A program made the translations under genes and the position numbers. The notes under the pieces are model-generated. The model saw only the letters and a list, made by a program, of their open reading frames with translations. It was not told where the DNA came from and made no database searches. From NORP23 sp050302475 (GTDB taxonomy: Bacteria; Pseudomonadota; Alphaproteobacteria; Rhodobacterales; Rhodobacteraceae), in NCBI GenBank assembly GCA_050302475.1, contig JBNLBF010000010.1, positions 33,636 to 97,635 of the forward strand: a stretch of 64,000 bases of DNA, written 5' to 3'. The stretch's first letter is position 1. Each line of letters begins with the position of its first letter. Below, piece by piece: positions 16,817-25,063 of this stretch.

Positions 16817-18082
16817 ATGACAGACGAAACAAAAATTAAAACTTCACGACGGGCCTTTCTGAGCTCGTCGCTGGCAGCTGGCGGGGCATTGGCCGTGGCC
16901 GGCACCGCCAAAGCCGAAGGCGATCCAGCGATCATCGAACGCCAGCCGTGGGCTAATCAACTGGGCGACGGCGTTGATGCGCGGCCCTATGGCTACCCCT
17001 CGCCGTTTGAGGCGGACGTCAAACGCCGCTCGGTTCCTTGGCTGACGGCAGACCCGATCAGTTCCGTGAATTTTACGCCGATCCACGCGCTGGATGGCAC
17101 GATCACACCAAACGGCGTCTGTTTCGAACGTCATCATGGCGGCATTGCCGAGGTTGATCCCGGCAAATACCGACTGATGATTAACGGTCTGGTCGACAAA
17201 CAAATTATCTTCACACTCGAAGACCTGATGCGCTACCCGCGTGAAAATCACGTCTATTTTCTGGAATGCGCCGCCAATTCCGGCATGGAGTGGCGCGGTG
17301 CGCAGCTGAACGGCGCGCAGTTCACGCACGGTATGATCCATAACGTCATGTATACGGGTGTGAAGCTTTCACATCTGCTGGAAGAAGCGGGCGTGAAACC
17401 CGAGGGCAAATGGATGCTGGTCGAAGGCGGTGATGCCTCGGGTCTGACCCGTTCGATCCCGATCGAAAAGGCGCTCGATGACTGCATGATCGCCTTCAAA
17501 ATGAATGGCGAGGCCCTGCGGCCCGAAAACGGCTATCCGGCCCGTCTGGTGGTCCCCGGTTGGGAAGGCAATATGTGGATCAAATGGATCCGCCGGATCG
17601 AGATCGGTGACGCACCGTGGCAACACCGCGAGGAAACCTCGAAATACACTGATCTGTTTGCGGATGGTCGTGCGCGCCGCTTCACATGGGTGATGGATGC
17701 GAAATCCGTGATCACCAGCCCCAGCCCGCAATCGCCGATCACGCATGGTCCGGGCCCGACGGTCCTGACCGGTATCGCCTGGTCAGGTCGTGGCACAATC
17801 CCGCGGGTGGATGTAACCATCGATGGCGGGGCCAACTGGGTGGAAGCCCGGATGGACGGGCCATCAACGCCGAAGGCACTGCACCGGTTCTATTATGAAT
17901 TTGACTGGGACGGCTCACCCCTGTTCCTGCAAAGCCGCGCCCATGACTCCACCGGCTATATCCAGCCGACCAAAGACGCGCTGCGCGAGGTGCGGGGCAC
18001 GAATTCAATCTACCATAATAACGGTATCCAGACCTGGGCCGTGGCTGAAGACGGGAGCGTTGAAAATGTCGAAGTTTCCTAA
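16817..18082 (+). CDS. soxC: Sulfane dehydrogenase molybdenum subunit SoxC
   Basis: A 421-residue sulfite-oxidase-fold protein. Tat signal SRRAFLSSSLAAGGALAVAG; the molybdenum ligand Cys is in YFLECAANSGMEW, with other cofactor contacts in ARLVVPGWEGNMWIKW; a C-terminal dimerisation domain follows (DVTIDGGANW). With SoxD it oxidises the sulfane sulfur on SoxY and gives full thiosulfate oxidation without sulfur globules. The GAG(GTCGAG) region before the ATG is a weak but adequate ribosome site. Its end overlaps the soxD start by 17 bases. Confidence 0.96.
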   Translation: MTDETKIKTSRRAFLSSSLAAGGALAVAGTAKAEGDPAIIERQPWANQLGDGVDARPYGYPSPFEADVKRRSVPWLTADPISSVNFTPIHALDGTITPNGVCFERHHGGIAEVDPGKYRLMINGLVDKQIIFTLEDLMRYPRENHVYFLECAANSGMEWRGAQLNGAQFTHGMIHNVMYTGVKLSHLLEEAGVKPEGKWMLVEGGDASGLTRSIPIEKALDDCMIAFKMNGEALRPENGYPARLVVPGWEGNMWIKWIRRIEIGDAPWQHREETSKYTDLFADGRARRFTWVMDAKSVITSPSPQSPITHGPGPTVLTGIAWSGRGTIPRVDVTIDGGANWVEARMDGPSTPKALHRFYYEFDWDGSPLFLQSRAHDSTGYIQPTKDALREVRGTNSIYHNNGIQTWAVAEDGSVENVEVS

Positions 18083-19121
18083 TTTCCTCCTTTTAGCATC
18101 GGCAAGCGCTTTGTTGACAACCACGGCCCTGGCCGAACCGCTCGGGCTGGGACGCGAGGCCACGGACGACGAAATCGCCGCGTGGGACATCGACGTCAGA
18201 CCCGACGGTCTGGGCCTGCCCGAAGGTTCCGGCGACATCTGGACCGGCGAGGAAATCTTCGTCGATCGCTGTGCCATCTGTCACGGTGATTTTGGCGAAG
18301 GCGTGGACCGCTGGCCCGTTCTGGCCGGGGGGCAAGGCAGCCTGACCAGTGATCGCCCGGTCAAGACCATCGGGTCTTACTGGCCCTATCTGTCGACCGT
18401 GTTCGATTACGTGAACCGGGCGATGCCATTTGGCGATGCGCAATCGCTGGAACCGGACGAGGTGTATGCGATCACGGCCTATCTGCTGTATATGAATGAC
18501 GTGGTGACGGATGATGATTTTGTCCTGTCGAGCGACAATTTCACCGACGTGGAGATGCCTAACGTAGACGCGTTCTACGATGATGATCGCGAACAATCTC
18601 CGATCTTCCTGAACCGAGAATTCTGCATGACCGACTGTAAAGACGAGGTCGTGATCACCGCGCGTGCGCAGGTGCTGGATGTGACGCCGGAAGAAACCGC
18701 CGCCAAAGCCGAAGCTGAGGCGATGGACATGGCGGAAAGCGAACCCGCTGAAGAGGTCACTGAGGAGGTCATGGAACCCGAAGCCCCCGCCGGCCCCGAC
18801 CCGGAACTGGTCGCTGCCGGGGAAACCGTGTTTGGCAAGTGCAAAGCCTGCCATCAGGTCGGGGATGACGCCCGCAACCGTACCGGTCCGATCCTAAACG
18901 GGATCATAGGGAGTCAGGCCGGGCAGAACCCGGACTTCCGCTATTCCAACCCGATGCAGGCCGCTGCCGAAGACGGGCTGGTCTGGACGACCGAAGAGCT
19001 GACGGCCTTCCTCGAAAACCCGCGCAGCTATATGCGGGGGACGCGGATGACCTTCGCCGGACTGCGTAAGCCCGAGGATATCGAAGCCGTTCTCGCCTAT
19101 CTGTCCACCTTTGCGGAATAA
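18066..19121 (+). CDS. soxD: Sulfane dehydrogenase cytochrome subunit SoxD
   Basis: A 351-residue diheme cytochrome c with signal MSKFPNFLLLASASALLTTTALA. Heme motifs are CAICH (69-73) and CKACH (259-263), the latter in a separate class-I cytochrome domain ending GTRMTFAGLRKPEDIEAVLAYL. The two are joined by an acidic Ala/Glu-rich linker (residues about 205-245, EEVTEEVMEPEAPAGP). It passes electrons from SoxC to cytochromes. The start overlaps soxC; the upstream open frame to 17823 is only a shadow in soxC. Confidence 0.95.
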   Translation: MSKFPNFLLLASASALLTTTALAEPLGLGREATDDEIAAWDIDVRPDGLGLPEGSGDIWTGEEIFVDRCAICHGDFGEGVDRWPVLAGGQGSLTSDRPVKTIGSYWPYLSTVFDYVNRAMPFGDAQSLEPDEVYAITAYLLYMNDVVTDDDFVLSSDNFTDVEMPNVDAFYDDDREQSPIFLNREFCMTDCKDEVVITARAQVLDVTPEETAAKAEAEAMDMAESEPAEEVTEEVMEPEAPAGPDPELVAAGETVFGKCKACHQVGDDARNRTGPILNGIIGSQAGQNPDFRYSNPMQAAAEDGLVWTTEELTAFLENPRSYMRGTRMTFAGLRKPEDIEAVLAYLSTFAE

Positions 19122-19124
19122 TCT

Positions 19125-19817
19125 ATGCGATTTGCCCTTCCCCTCGCGTTTCTGTTGACTTCGGTGAGCCTCGCGCATGGGGAAGGGAATATTGATGGCG
19201 GGGCGGAGTTGTTCGCCCGCCAATGTGCCACCTGCCATATGGTGGGCCCCGAGGCCCGCAACCGCGTTGGCCCGCTCCTCAACGGTATTTTCGACCGACA
19301 GGCCGCGAGTGTGGAGGATTACAATTACTCCCCCGCCATGCAGCGTGCCGGGGCGGATGGGTTGCACTGGACCCACGAAACGCTGGATACCTATATCGCT
19401 GCGCCCAAGGCGCTGGTGACCGGCACAAAGATGAGTTTTCGCGGCTTGGATGACGAACAGGGCCGCGCCGATCTGATCGCGTTCCTGCGCCAATATTCGG
19501 CGAGCCCCGCCGACATCCCCGAAAGCGCCCCCACGGCCGAGGCCACAAACCCCGATCTGGACCCGGCGATTCTGGAGCTGGTCGGTGACCCGGCCTACGG
19601 CCAGTATTTATCGAGCGAATGTATGACCTGCCACCAGGCGGACGGTGACGATACGGGTATCCCGTCAATCATCGGCTGGCCGACGGAGGATTTTGTGTTG
19701 GCGATGCACGCCTACAAACAAAAGCTCCGCCCGCATCCGGTCATGCAAATGATGGCCTCCCGCCTGTCGGACGAAGAAATCGCGGCGCTGGCGGCCTATT
19801 TCACAACGCTTAACTAA
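19125..19817 (+). CDS. soxE: Diheme cytochrome c SoxE
   Basis: A 230-residue periplasmic cytochrome. Signal MRFALPLAFLLTSVSLAHG, a first class-I domain with CATCH (34-38) and axial Met in GTKMSFRGLDDEQG, and a second domain with CMTCH (166-170) and HPVMQMMASRLSDEEI. It follows soxD by 3 bases. In Paracoccus, SoxE is the small diheme protein that pairs with the flavoprotein SoxF, the next gene here. The first domain resembles the C-terminal cytochrome domain of SoxD. Confidence 0.9.
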   Translation: MRFALPLAFLLTSVSLAHGEGNIDGGAELFARQCATCHMVGPEARNRVGPLLNGIFDRQAASVEDYNYSPAMQRAGADGLHWTHETLDTYIAAPKALVTGTKMSFRGLDDEQGRADLIAFLRQYSASPADIPESAPTAEATNPDLDPAILELVGDPAYGQYLSSECMTCHQADGDDTGIPSIIGWPTEDFVLAMHAYKQKLRPHPVMQMMASRLSDEEIAALAAYFTTLN

Positions 19818-19830
19818 AAGGGAGATTACT

Positions 19831-21096
19831 ATGGGACTAAACAGACGAACTTTCATCGGCTCCTCGGTGGCGGCAGCGGCAGCATTGTCCGCCCCGACCG
19901 TCATGGGGCAGGCCCGCCCGAATGTTGTCGTGATCGGCGGCGGTGCAGGTGGTGCCACAGCCGCCCGCTACATCGCCAAAGATAGCGCAGGCGAGATCAA
20001 CGTCACACTGATCGAACCGACGCGGACCTATTACACCTGCTTCTTTTCCAACCTCTATATCGGCGGATTCCGCGACCTCCAGTCCATCGCGCACAGCTAT
20101 GGCACGCTGGCGGCGGAATACGGGATCAACGTTGTCCATGACTGGGCCGTTGGTGTGGATCGTGACGCGAAGATGGTGGCACTGGCGGGCGGGGGAATGG
20201 TTCCCTATGACCGCCTCGTGATCTCGCCGGGGATCGATTTTGTTGAAGGCGCGGTGCCCGGTTGGGACCTGTCGGCCCAAAACGCGATGCCACACGCCTA
20301 CAAGGCCGGATCGCAGACCGAACTGCTGAAAGCGCAGATCGAAGCGATGCCCGAAGGTGGCACCTATTGCATGGTTGCTCCACCGAACCCGTACCGCTGT
20401 CCACCGGGACCGTATGAGCGGATCTCGATGGTGGCACACAAGCTGAAGGCGGAAAATCCGACTGCGAAAATCCTGATCGTGGACCCGAAGGAGAAATTCT
20501 CCAAACAAGGTCTGTTCGAAGAAGGCTGGCAAAACCACTATTCCGGCATGATCGAACGACTTGGTCCCGATTTCGGCGGCGCAAATGTGGAGGTCCGCCC
20601 CGATACGATGGAAGTTGTGATTGATGGCGAGGTTGAAAGCGTCGATGTCTGCAACGTCATTCCAGCGCAAAAGGCAGGCCGGATTGCCGAACTGGCGGGC
20701 TTGACGAACGAGGCTGGATGGGCGCCCGTAGTGCCTGCCACGATGCAGTCGCGGATGGATGAAAACATCCACGTGCTGGGTGATGCCTCGCAGCAAGGTG
20801 ATATGCCGAAATCCGGTTTCTCAGCCAATTCTCAGGCGAAGGTGGCCGCAATGGCAATTCGCGGGGCCTTGACCGGATCACAGGTCTTCCCGGCGCGTTT
20901 CAGCAATACCTGCTGGTCGCTGATCGACACGGATGACGGTGTGAAAGTTGGTGCGTCTTATGAAGCAACCGACGAGAAGATCGCCTCGGTCGAAAGCTTC
21001 ATCTCGCAAACAGGCGAGGATTCGGCGCTGCGCAAACAGACCTACGAGGAATCCGTTGGCTGGTATGACGGGATCACGTCGGACATGTTCGGCTAA
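19831..21096 (+). CDS. soxF: Flavocytochrome-c sulfide-dehydrogenase-type flavoprotein SoxF
   Basis: A 421-residue FAD protein with a Tat signal (LNRRTFIGSSVAAAAALSAP) and a GxGxxG nucleotide site (VVIGGGAGGATAARYI). Characteristic FCSD elements: TRTYYTCFFSNLYIGGFR, the Cys-rich YCMVAPPNPYRCPPGPYERI, and the C-terminal NTCWSLIDTDDGVK. The first and last elements carry the cysteines expected for the redox disulfide. SoxF of Paracoccus has sulfide dehydrogenase activity and speeds up the Sox system in vitro. GGGAGATTACT precedes the ATG. The gene ends just before a strong terminator. Confidence 0.94.
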   Translation: MGLNRRTFIGSSVAAAAALSAPTVMGQARPNVVVIGGGAGGATAARYIAKDSAGEINVTLIEPTRTYYTCFFSNLYIGGFRDLQSIAHSYGTLAAEYGINVVHDWAVGVDRDAKMVALAGGGMVPYDRLVISPGIDFVEGAVPGWDLSAQNAMPHAYKAGSQTELLKAQIEAMPEGGTYCMVAPPNPYRCPPGPYERISMVAHKLKAENPTAKILIVDPKEKFSKQGLFEEGWQNHYSGMIERLGPDFGGANVEVRPDTMEVVIDGEVESVDVCNVIPAQKAGRIAELAGLTNEAGWAPVVPATMQSRMDENIHVLGDASQQGDMPKSGFSANSQAKVAAMAIRGALTGSQVFPARFSNTCWSLIDTDDGVKVGASYEATDEKIASVESFISQTGEDSALRKQTYEESVGWYDGITSDMFG

Positions 21097-21105
21097 CCCA
21101 CCAGA

Positions 21106-21141
21106 CCCCCGGCTTGCTACAGATCAACGCCGGGGGTTTTT
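21106..21141 (+). terminator. Rho-independent terminator ending the sox operon
   Basis: Perfect 8-bp stem CCCCCGGC / GCCGGGGG with a 15-base loop, followed directly by five T. It begins 9 bases after the soxF stop. The DUF302 gene further on may need its own promoter or read-through. Confidence 0.85.
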
Positions 21142-21174
21142 CTTGTTGTTAGGCTGACCTCAGGAGGATTCGAA

Positions 21175-21606
21175 ATGAAACTGCTCAGCACAATTCTGTT
21201 CAGCGTAACGATTACCACCGCCGCATTGGCGCAGGATGCCACGACCTATACCTTCGACGGCGATTACGACGACGCAACCTTTGCGGTGGAAAGCGCCATC
21301 CTCGATCAGGGGCTGGTCATTGATTACGTCAGCCATATCGGCGAGATGCTGGCCCGCACCGGCGAGGATGTCGGGTCCGAGATCACGATCTTTGACAATG
21401 CACAAACCTTCCTGTTCTGCTCCGCCGTCACCTCGCGCAGCGTGATGGAGGCAAACCCGATAAACATCGCCCACTGCCCCTATGGCATCTTCGTGACCGA
21501 CGTGCGGGGCGAGGTCAGTATCGGCTACCGCAACCTGCCCGACGGTGCGATGCAGGAGGTGCAGACCCTTCTGGACGGAATCGTGCAAGAGGCGCTCGGC
21601 AACTGA
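21175..21606 (+). CDS. Exported DUF302-family protein
   Basis: A 143-residue protein with a Sec signal (MKLLSTILFSVTITTAALA). The rest fits the DUF302 fold: FDDATFAVESAILDQGLVIDYV-like opening helix, HIGEMLARTGEDVG, TIFDNAQTFLFCSAVTSR, IAHCPYGIFVTDVRGEVSIGYRNLP. Two cysteines (near 82 and 100) could pair. AGGAGGATTCGAA gives a good ribosome site. DUF302 proteins often occur near sulfur-oxidation genes; their biochemical role is not established. It lies just downstream of the sox terminator. Confidence 0.8.
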   Translation: MKLLSTILFSVTITTAALAQDATTYTFDGDYDDATFAVESAILDQGLVIDYVSHIGEMLARTGEDVGSEITIFDNAQTFLFCSAVTSRSVMEANPINIAHCPYGIFVTDVRGEVSIGYRNLPDGAMQEVQTLLDGIVQEALGN

Positions 21607-21650
21607 ACGGAACGGTTTGGTAAATTTGCCACGCCGGAACGGGTTCCCGC

Positions 21651-22502
21651 CTATCTGATCAGCGTCGGGCGCACCCGAAACTTCCGCCGCTGATCGTCCG
21701 GCAGATGCCGGTTCAGATGAGTGTTGACCGCCCCGAAAATCGCGATGATCAACAATGTGAACAGGATGAAATAGGCCGCGATGATTGGATAAGCGACAAA
21801 CGGATTGAATGTTTTATCCGCGAAGTAGTTCGCATAATAGAGCGCATCCGCGCTTTGCCGCCATGCCGGGAAGCCGCTGAAATAAACGAGCGTGGTGGCG
21901 TGGAACAGAAAGATCGCCTCGTTCGTATAGCTGGGCCAGGCGAGGCGCAGCATGGACGGGAATATGATCCGTCTGAATTTTTTGAACCCCGACATGCCAT
22001 ACGCATCCGCCGCCTCGATATCGCCTTTGGGAATGGATTGCAGAGCCCCGTAAAATATCTGCGCTGAATAGGCGGAGGTGTTAAGGAACAGCACGATCAG
22101 TGCGCCCAGCCACGCCCGGGTCAGCCACGCCGTTTCGGCGGTGACGGTGGTGAAGCCCAGCGGGATATCGATCCCAACCTTGGGGATCAGGGTAAAGCTT
22201 TCATAAGCCAGAAAAAACTGGATAAATAACGGTGACCCCCGGAAGACGAAAATGAAAGTACGAGCGGGAAGGGACAGGATCGGATTATGGCTCGATTTCC
22301 CCAGCGCAATCGCGGTCGCGAAGAAAAAGCCAAAAAACAGGGCCAGCACGGCGTAATAAATGTTCCACATCAGGCCCGAGCCGATCAGCACCACCTGATC
22401 GCAAAGCGGAAACTCCGACCGCGGGAGCAGCCGTTCGGCATAGTCCGGGTTCGATGTCAGCGCCCGCAGTGCATATTTGGAAAATGCTTCGCCGCAGATC
22501 AT
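21651..22502 (-). CDS. Polar amino-acid ABC transporter permease (second subunit)
   Basis: A 283-residue membrane protein of the HisM/OccM type: several helices and the EAA cytoplasmic loop in SAQIFYGALQSIPKGDIEAADAYGMSGFKKFRRIIFP-like sequence (the G-x(11)-P pattern near residues 145-185). It works with the permease encoded just upstream and the ATPase and binding protein of the same operon. Its ATG overlaps the previous stop by 4 bases. It is the last gene of the operon and converges with the DUF302 gene; no clear terminator is seen in the 44-base gap. Confidence 0.92.
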   Translation of the reverse strand: MICGEAFSKYALRALTSNPDYAERLLPRSEFPLCDQVVLIGSGLMWNIYYAVLALFFGFFFATAIALGKSSHNPILSLPARTFIFVFRGSPLFIQFFLAYESFTLIPKVGIDIPLGFTTVTAETAWLTRAWLGALIVLFLNTSAYSAQIFYGALQSIPKGDIEAADAYGMSGFKKFRRIIFPSMLRLAWPSYTNEAIFLFHATTLVYFSGFPAWRQSADALYYANYFADKTFNPFVAYPIIAAYFILFTLLIIAIFGAVNTHLNRHLPDDQRRKFRVRPTLIR

Positions 22503-23380
22503 GCCGCCGCCTTCCGGAGGCGCTCACCCCCAGCTGTCGCCTGCCCATGGGACAGCCGGCGCGTGACCCTGCCCAGCACCTTTTCCGACCCCCAGGTCAT
22601 CAGAAGGTAAAACACCAGCAGCGCCAGAAAATAATAGATCCGCCAATCCGGATGCGGATAGTCGAATTGCGAGGTTTTCGAGCCGCCAAGTTCGCGCGCC
22701 CAATAAACGATATCCTCCACCCCCAGCAGGAACAGCAACGGAGTCGCCTTGATCAGGATCATCCACAGGTTCGACAGGCCCGGCAGCGCGTAAATCCACA
22801 TCTGCGGCACCAGAATACGCCAGAACACCTTGCGCTCGGTCATGCCAAACGCTTCGGCTGTTTCCAATTGCGTGCGCGGGACGGCTTTCATCGCACCGTA
22901 AAGCGTGTTGGCGGCAAAGGCCCCGAACACAACGGCAAACGCCACCAGCGCGGTAAAGAATCCATAGGTTTCATGTACCCATTGCGGCGAGGAACTGAGC
23001 GGCAGTTTCGCCGCCGCACACACCACAAAATCATTGCCCTGCCGCACCGGTTCAGTCCAGTCGGGACATTTGATCTGATGCCGGATCCATTCCAGACCCT
23101 GATCAAGCGCAATCGGCACGAACAGGAAGAAAATGATATCGGGAACCCCCCGCACCATGTTGGTGTAAATCGCACCGAACCAGCGGAACGGGGCAAAGGC
23201 CGCACGACGTGCCATCGCCCCGAGGAACCCGAAGGCCAGCGCCAATGGGGCCGCCATTGCCAGCAAGGCCAGCACCACTAGAATGCTTTGATAAAAGGCA
23301 AAATGCTTTCCCGTGGTGAGGTAACAGCTCAGCCAGCGCAGACCTTCGAGTGAGTCAGGATTGGTGCAGTAGGAAAACAT
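22499..23380 (-). CDS. Polar amino-acid ABC transporter permease (first subunit)
   Basis: A 293-residue permease of the HisQ type. The EAA loop is visible in GAMKAVPRTQLETAEAFGMTERKVFWRI. There are about five membrane helices and an unusually long periplasmic segment between helices (about residues 90-130, with CPDWTEPVRQGNDFV and CAAAKLPLS), which also carries cysteines. A hairpin separates it from the binding-protein gene upstream. The cargo is probably a basic or other polar amino acid; it cannot be named from sequence. Confidence 0.92.
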   Translation of the reverse strand: MFSYCTNPDSLEGLRWLSCYLTTGKHFAFYQSILVVLALLAMAAPLALAFGFLGAMARRAAFAPFRWFGAIYTNMVRGVPDIIFFLFVPIALDQGLEWIRHQIKCPDWTEPVRQGNDFVVCAAAKLPLSSSPQWVHETYGFFTALVAFAVVFGAFAANTLYGAMKAVPRTQLETAEAFGMTERKVFWRILVPQMWIYALPGLSNLWMILIKATPLLFLLGVEDIVYWARELGGSKTSQFDYPHPDWRIYYFLALLVFYLLMTWGSEKVLGRVTRRLSHGQATAGGERLRKAAA

Positions 23381-23389
23381 GAATGGCGT

Positions 23390-23412
23390 GGGCGGGGCAG
23401 AATGCCCCGCCC
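23390..23412 (-). other. Hairpin between binding-protein and permease genes
   Basis: Perfect 9-bp stem GGGCGGGGC / GCCCCGCCC with a 5-base loop, without a U-tract, directly after the binding-protein stop. Such structures commonly protect the upstream message and set a high binding-protein to permease ratio; here that is inference. Confidence 0.75.
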
Positions 23413-23420
23413 TCCGTTTC

Positions 23421-24143
23421 TTAGTAGGTGACGGCGTCTTCGCCGAACCATTTGATGATCAACTCGTTCAATTTGCCCGAGGATTTCAGTTCGCCAATCG
23501 CGGCATCGAACTTGGCTTTCAGCTCGCCATCGCTTTCGCGCAGGCCCATGCCGACGCCACCGCCCAGCGGTACATCGTCACCGACGAACATCAACTCGCC
23601 ACCGGATTCCGCCACGATCGGGACCAGGAAGTCCTTGTCGGCCAGAACCGCATCAGCCTCGCCATTGCGGACAGCCGCGATGGTTTCGTCAGGAGTTGCA
23701 TATTCCACCAGCGTTGCACCGGATTCGGCAACATAACCGGCCTGAATGGTCGCCGTCTGCGCGGCAATCACGCCACCCATCAGGTCCACACCATCAGCCA
23801 GTGCGACATAAGCAGACGCTGCCGGAGGGATGTAGTTCTGGGTGAAATCGATGACTTCGTCACGCTCGTCCGTGATGCTCATCCCGGCGATGATCGTGTC
23901 ATAGTTGCCGGACACGAGGTTCGGGATAATGCTGTCCCAATCATTCGTCACCCATTCGCAATCGAGTGCCGCCATTTCGCACAGCATATCACCAAGCTCG
24001 CGCTCGAACCCGTCAACTTCGCCACTGTCATTGATGAAGTTGTACGGAGGGTAAGCGCCCTCGGTTCCCATGCGCACGGTCTGGGCGGATGCCGCCCCGG
24101 CGGTCAGTGCGGCAATTGCTGCCGCAAGGATCAATTTGTTCAT
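23421..24143 (-). CDS. Polar amino-acid ABC transporter substrate-binding protein
   Basis: A 240-residue periplasmic protein of solute-binding family 3. Signal MNKLILAAAIAALTAGAASA; then RMGTEGAYPPYNFINDSGEVDGFE, the canonical N-terminal ligand-site region; SITDERDEVIDFTQNYI in the middle; the C-terminal ELKSSGKLNELIIKWFGED is typical. AAGGAGACCACA before the ATG at 24143 decides the start (13 codons inside the longest frame). Two cysteines near residues 60-70 (LCEMAALDCEW) may form a disulfide. The ATPase gene lies 13 bases upstream. Confidence 0.93.
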   Translation of the reverse strand: MNKLILAAAIAALTAGAASAQTVRMGTEGAYPPYNFINDSGEVDGFERELGDMLCEMAALDCEWVTNDWDSIIPNLVSGNYDTIIAGMSITDERDEVIDFTQNYIPPAASAYVALADGVDLMGGVIAAQTATIQAGYVAESGATLVEYATPDETIAAVRNGEADAVLADKDFLVPIVAESGGELMFVGDDVPLGGGVGMGLRESDGELKAKFDAAIGELKSSGKLNELIIKWFGEDAVTY

Positions 24144-24156
24144 TGTGGTCTCCTTG

Positions 24157-24933
24157 TTAGTGTTGGGCCGTCGTCGCGGCAAGGAATTGCCGTAGACGCT
24201 CGGATTTCGGGTTGTCGAAAACTTCGGACGGTTTCCCCTCTTCCTCCGCCAGCCCTTGATGGAGGAAGATTACATGGTCGCCCACGTCCCGGGCAAGCTT
24301 CATGTCATGGGTGACGATAATCATGGTGCGGCCTTCTTCGGCCAACGCCTTGATGACGCGGACGACTTCGGCCTCCAGTTCGGGATCAAGTGCAGAGGTC
24401 GGTTCGTCAAACAGCATCGCGGTCGGTTCCATGCACAGCGCCCGGGCAATCGCCGCGCGTTGCTGCTGGCCGCCCGACAGTTGTGCCGGATAGGCGTCAC
24501 ATTTGTCGCCGATACCAACCTTCGCCAGATATTCGCGGGCTTTGGTTTCCACTTCGGCCTTGTCGCGATTGGTGACGGAGATCGGCGCCTCCATCACATT
24601 TTGCAGGATCGTCATATGTGACCAGAGGTTAAACTGCTGGAACACCATCGACAGGTTGGTGCGAAAGCGGATGACCTGTTTGGAGTCAGCAGGTTTGCGG
24701 TTTTGCCCCTGCCCCTTCCATGTCACCGCCTCGCCAGAAAAGATCACATCACCCTGCTGGCAGATTTCCAGAAGGTTCGCGCAGCGTAATAACGTGGATT
24801 TTCCGGACCCGGAGGAGCCGATCAGGACAACAACATCGCCGCGCTTCGCGGTCAGGTCGATACCCTTCAGAACCTCTAACGGGCCGAAACTCTTGTGGAT
24901 ATTCTTTAACTCGATAACCGGGCTGTCAGTCAT
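24157..24933 (-). CDS. Polar amino-acid ABC transporter ATP-binding protein
   Basis: A 258-residue ATPase of the HisP/GlnQ class. Walker A GSSGSGKSTLLR near residues 39-50, Q-loop VFQQFNLWSHMT, signature LSGGQQQRAAIARAL, Walker B AMLFDEPTSALDPE, H-loop VTHDMKLA. The frame stays open upstream to 25332, inside dapE on the other strand; the ATG at 24933 after AGGA gives the proper N-terminus (MTDSPVIELKNIHKSFG). It heads the transporter operon and is divergent from dapE. Confidence 0.94.
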   Translation of the reverse strand: MTDSPVIELKNIHKSFGPLEVLKGIDLTAKRGDVVVLIGSSGSGKSTLLRCANLLEICQQGDVIFSGEAVTWKGQGQNRKPADSKQVIRFRTNLSMVFQQFNLWSHMTILQNVMEAPISVTNRDKAEVETKAREYLAKVGIGDKCDAYPAQLSGGQQQRAAIARALCMEPTAMLFDEPTSALDPELEAEVVRVIKALAEEGRTMIIVTHDMKLARDVGDHVIFLHQGLAEEEGKPSEVFDNPKSERLRQFLAATTAQH

Positions 24934-25063
24934 ACGGTCCTGTATTTTGTTAAACCGCCGCACAGCCTGCCGCGATTCCCCATAAATGACCAGTAGAATC
25001 TGGACGAGGCGGCGGGTGACCTGTAGGAAAGGCGGTGAAACGACTGAAATACAGGCAAGTCTG

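Noticed and set aside
17823..18065. Upstream extension of soxD into soxC
   Set aside because: The signal peptide at 18066 and the low-quality extra sequence rule it out.
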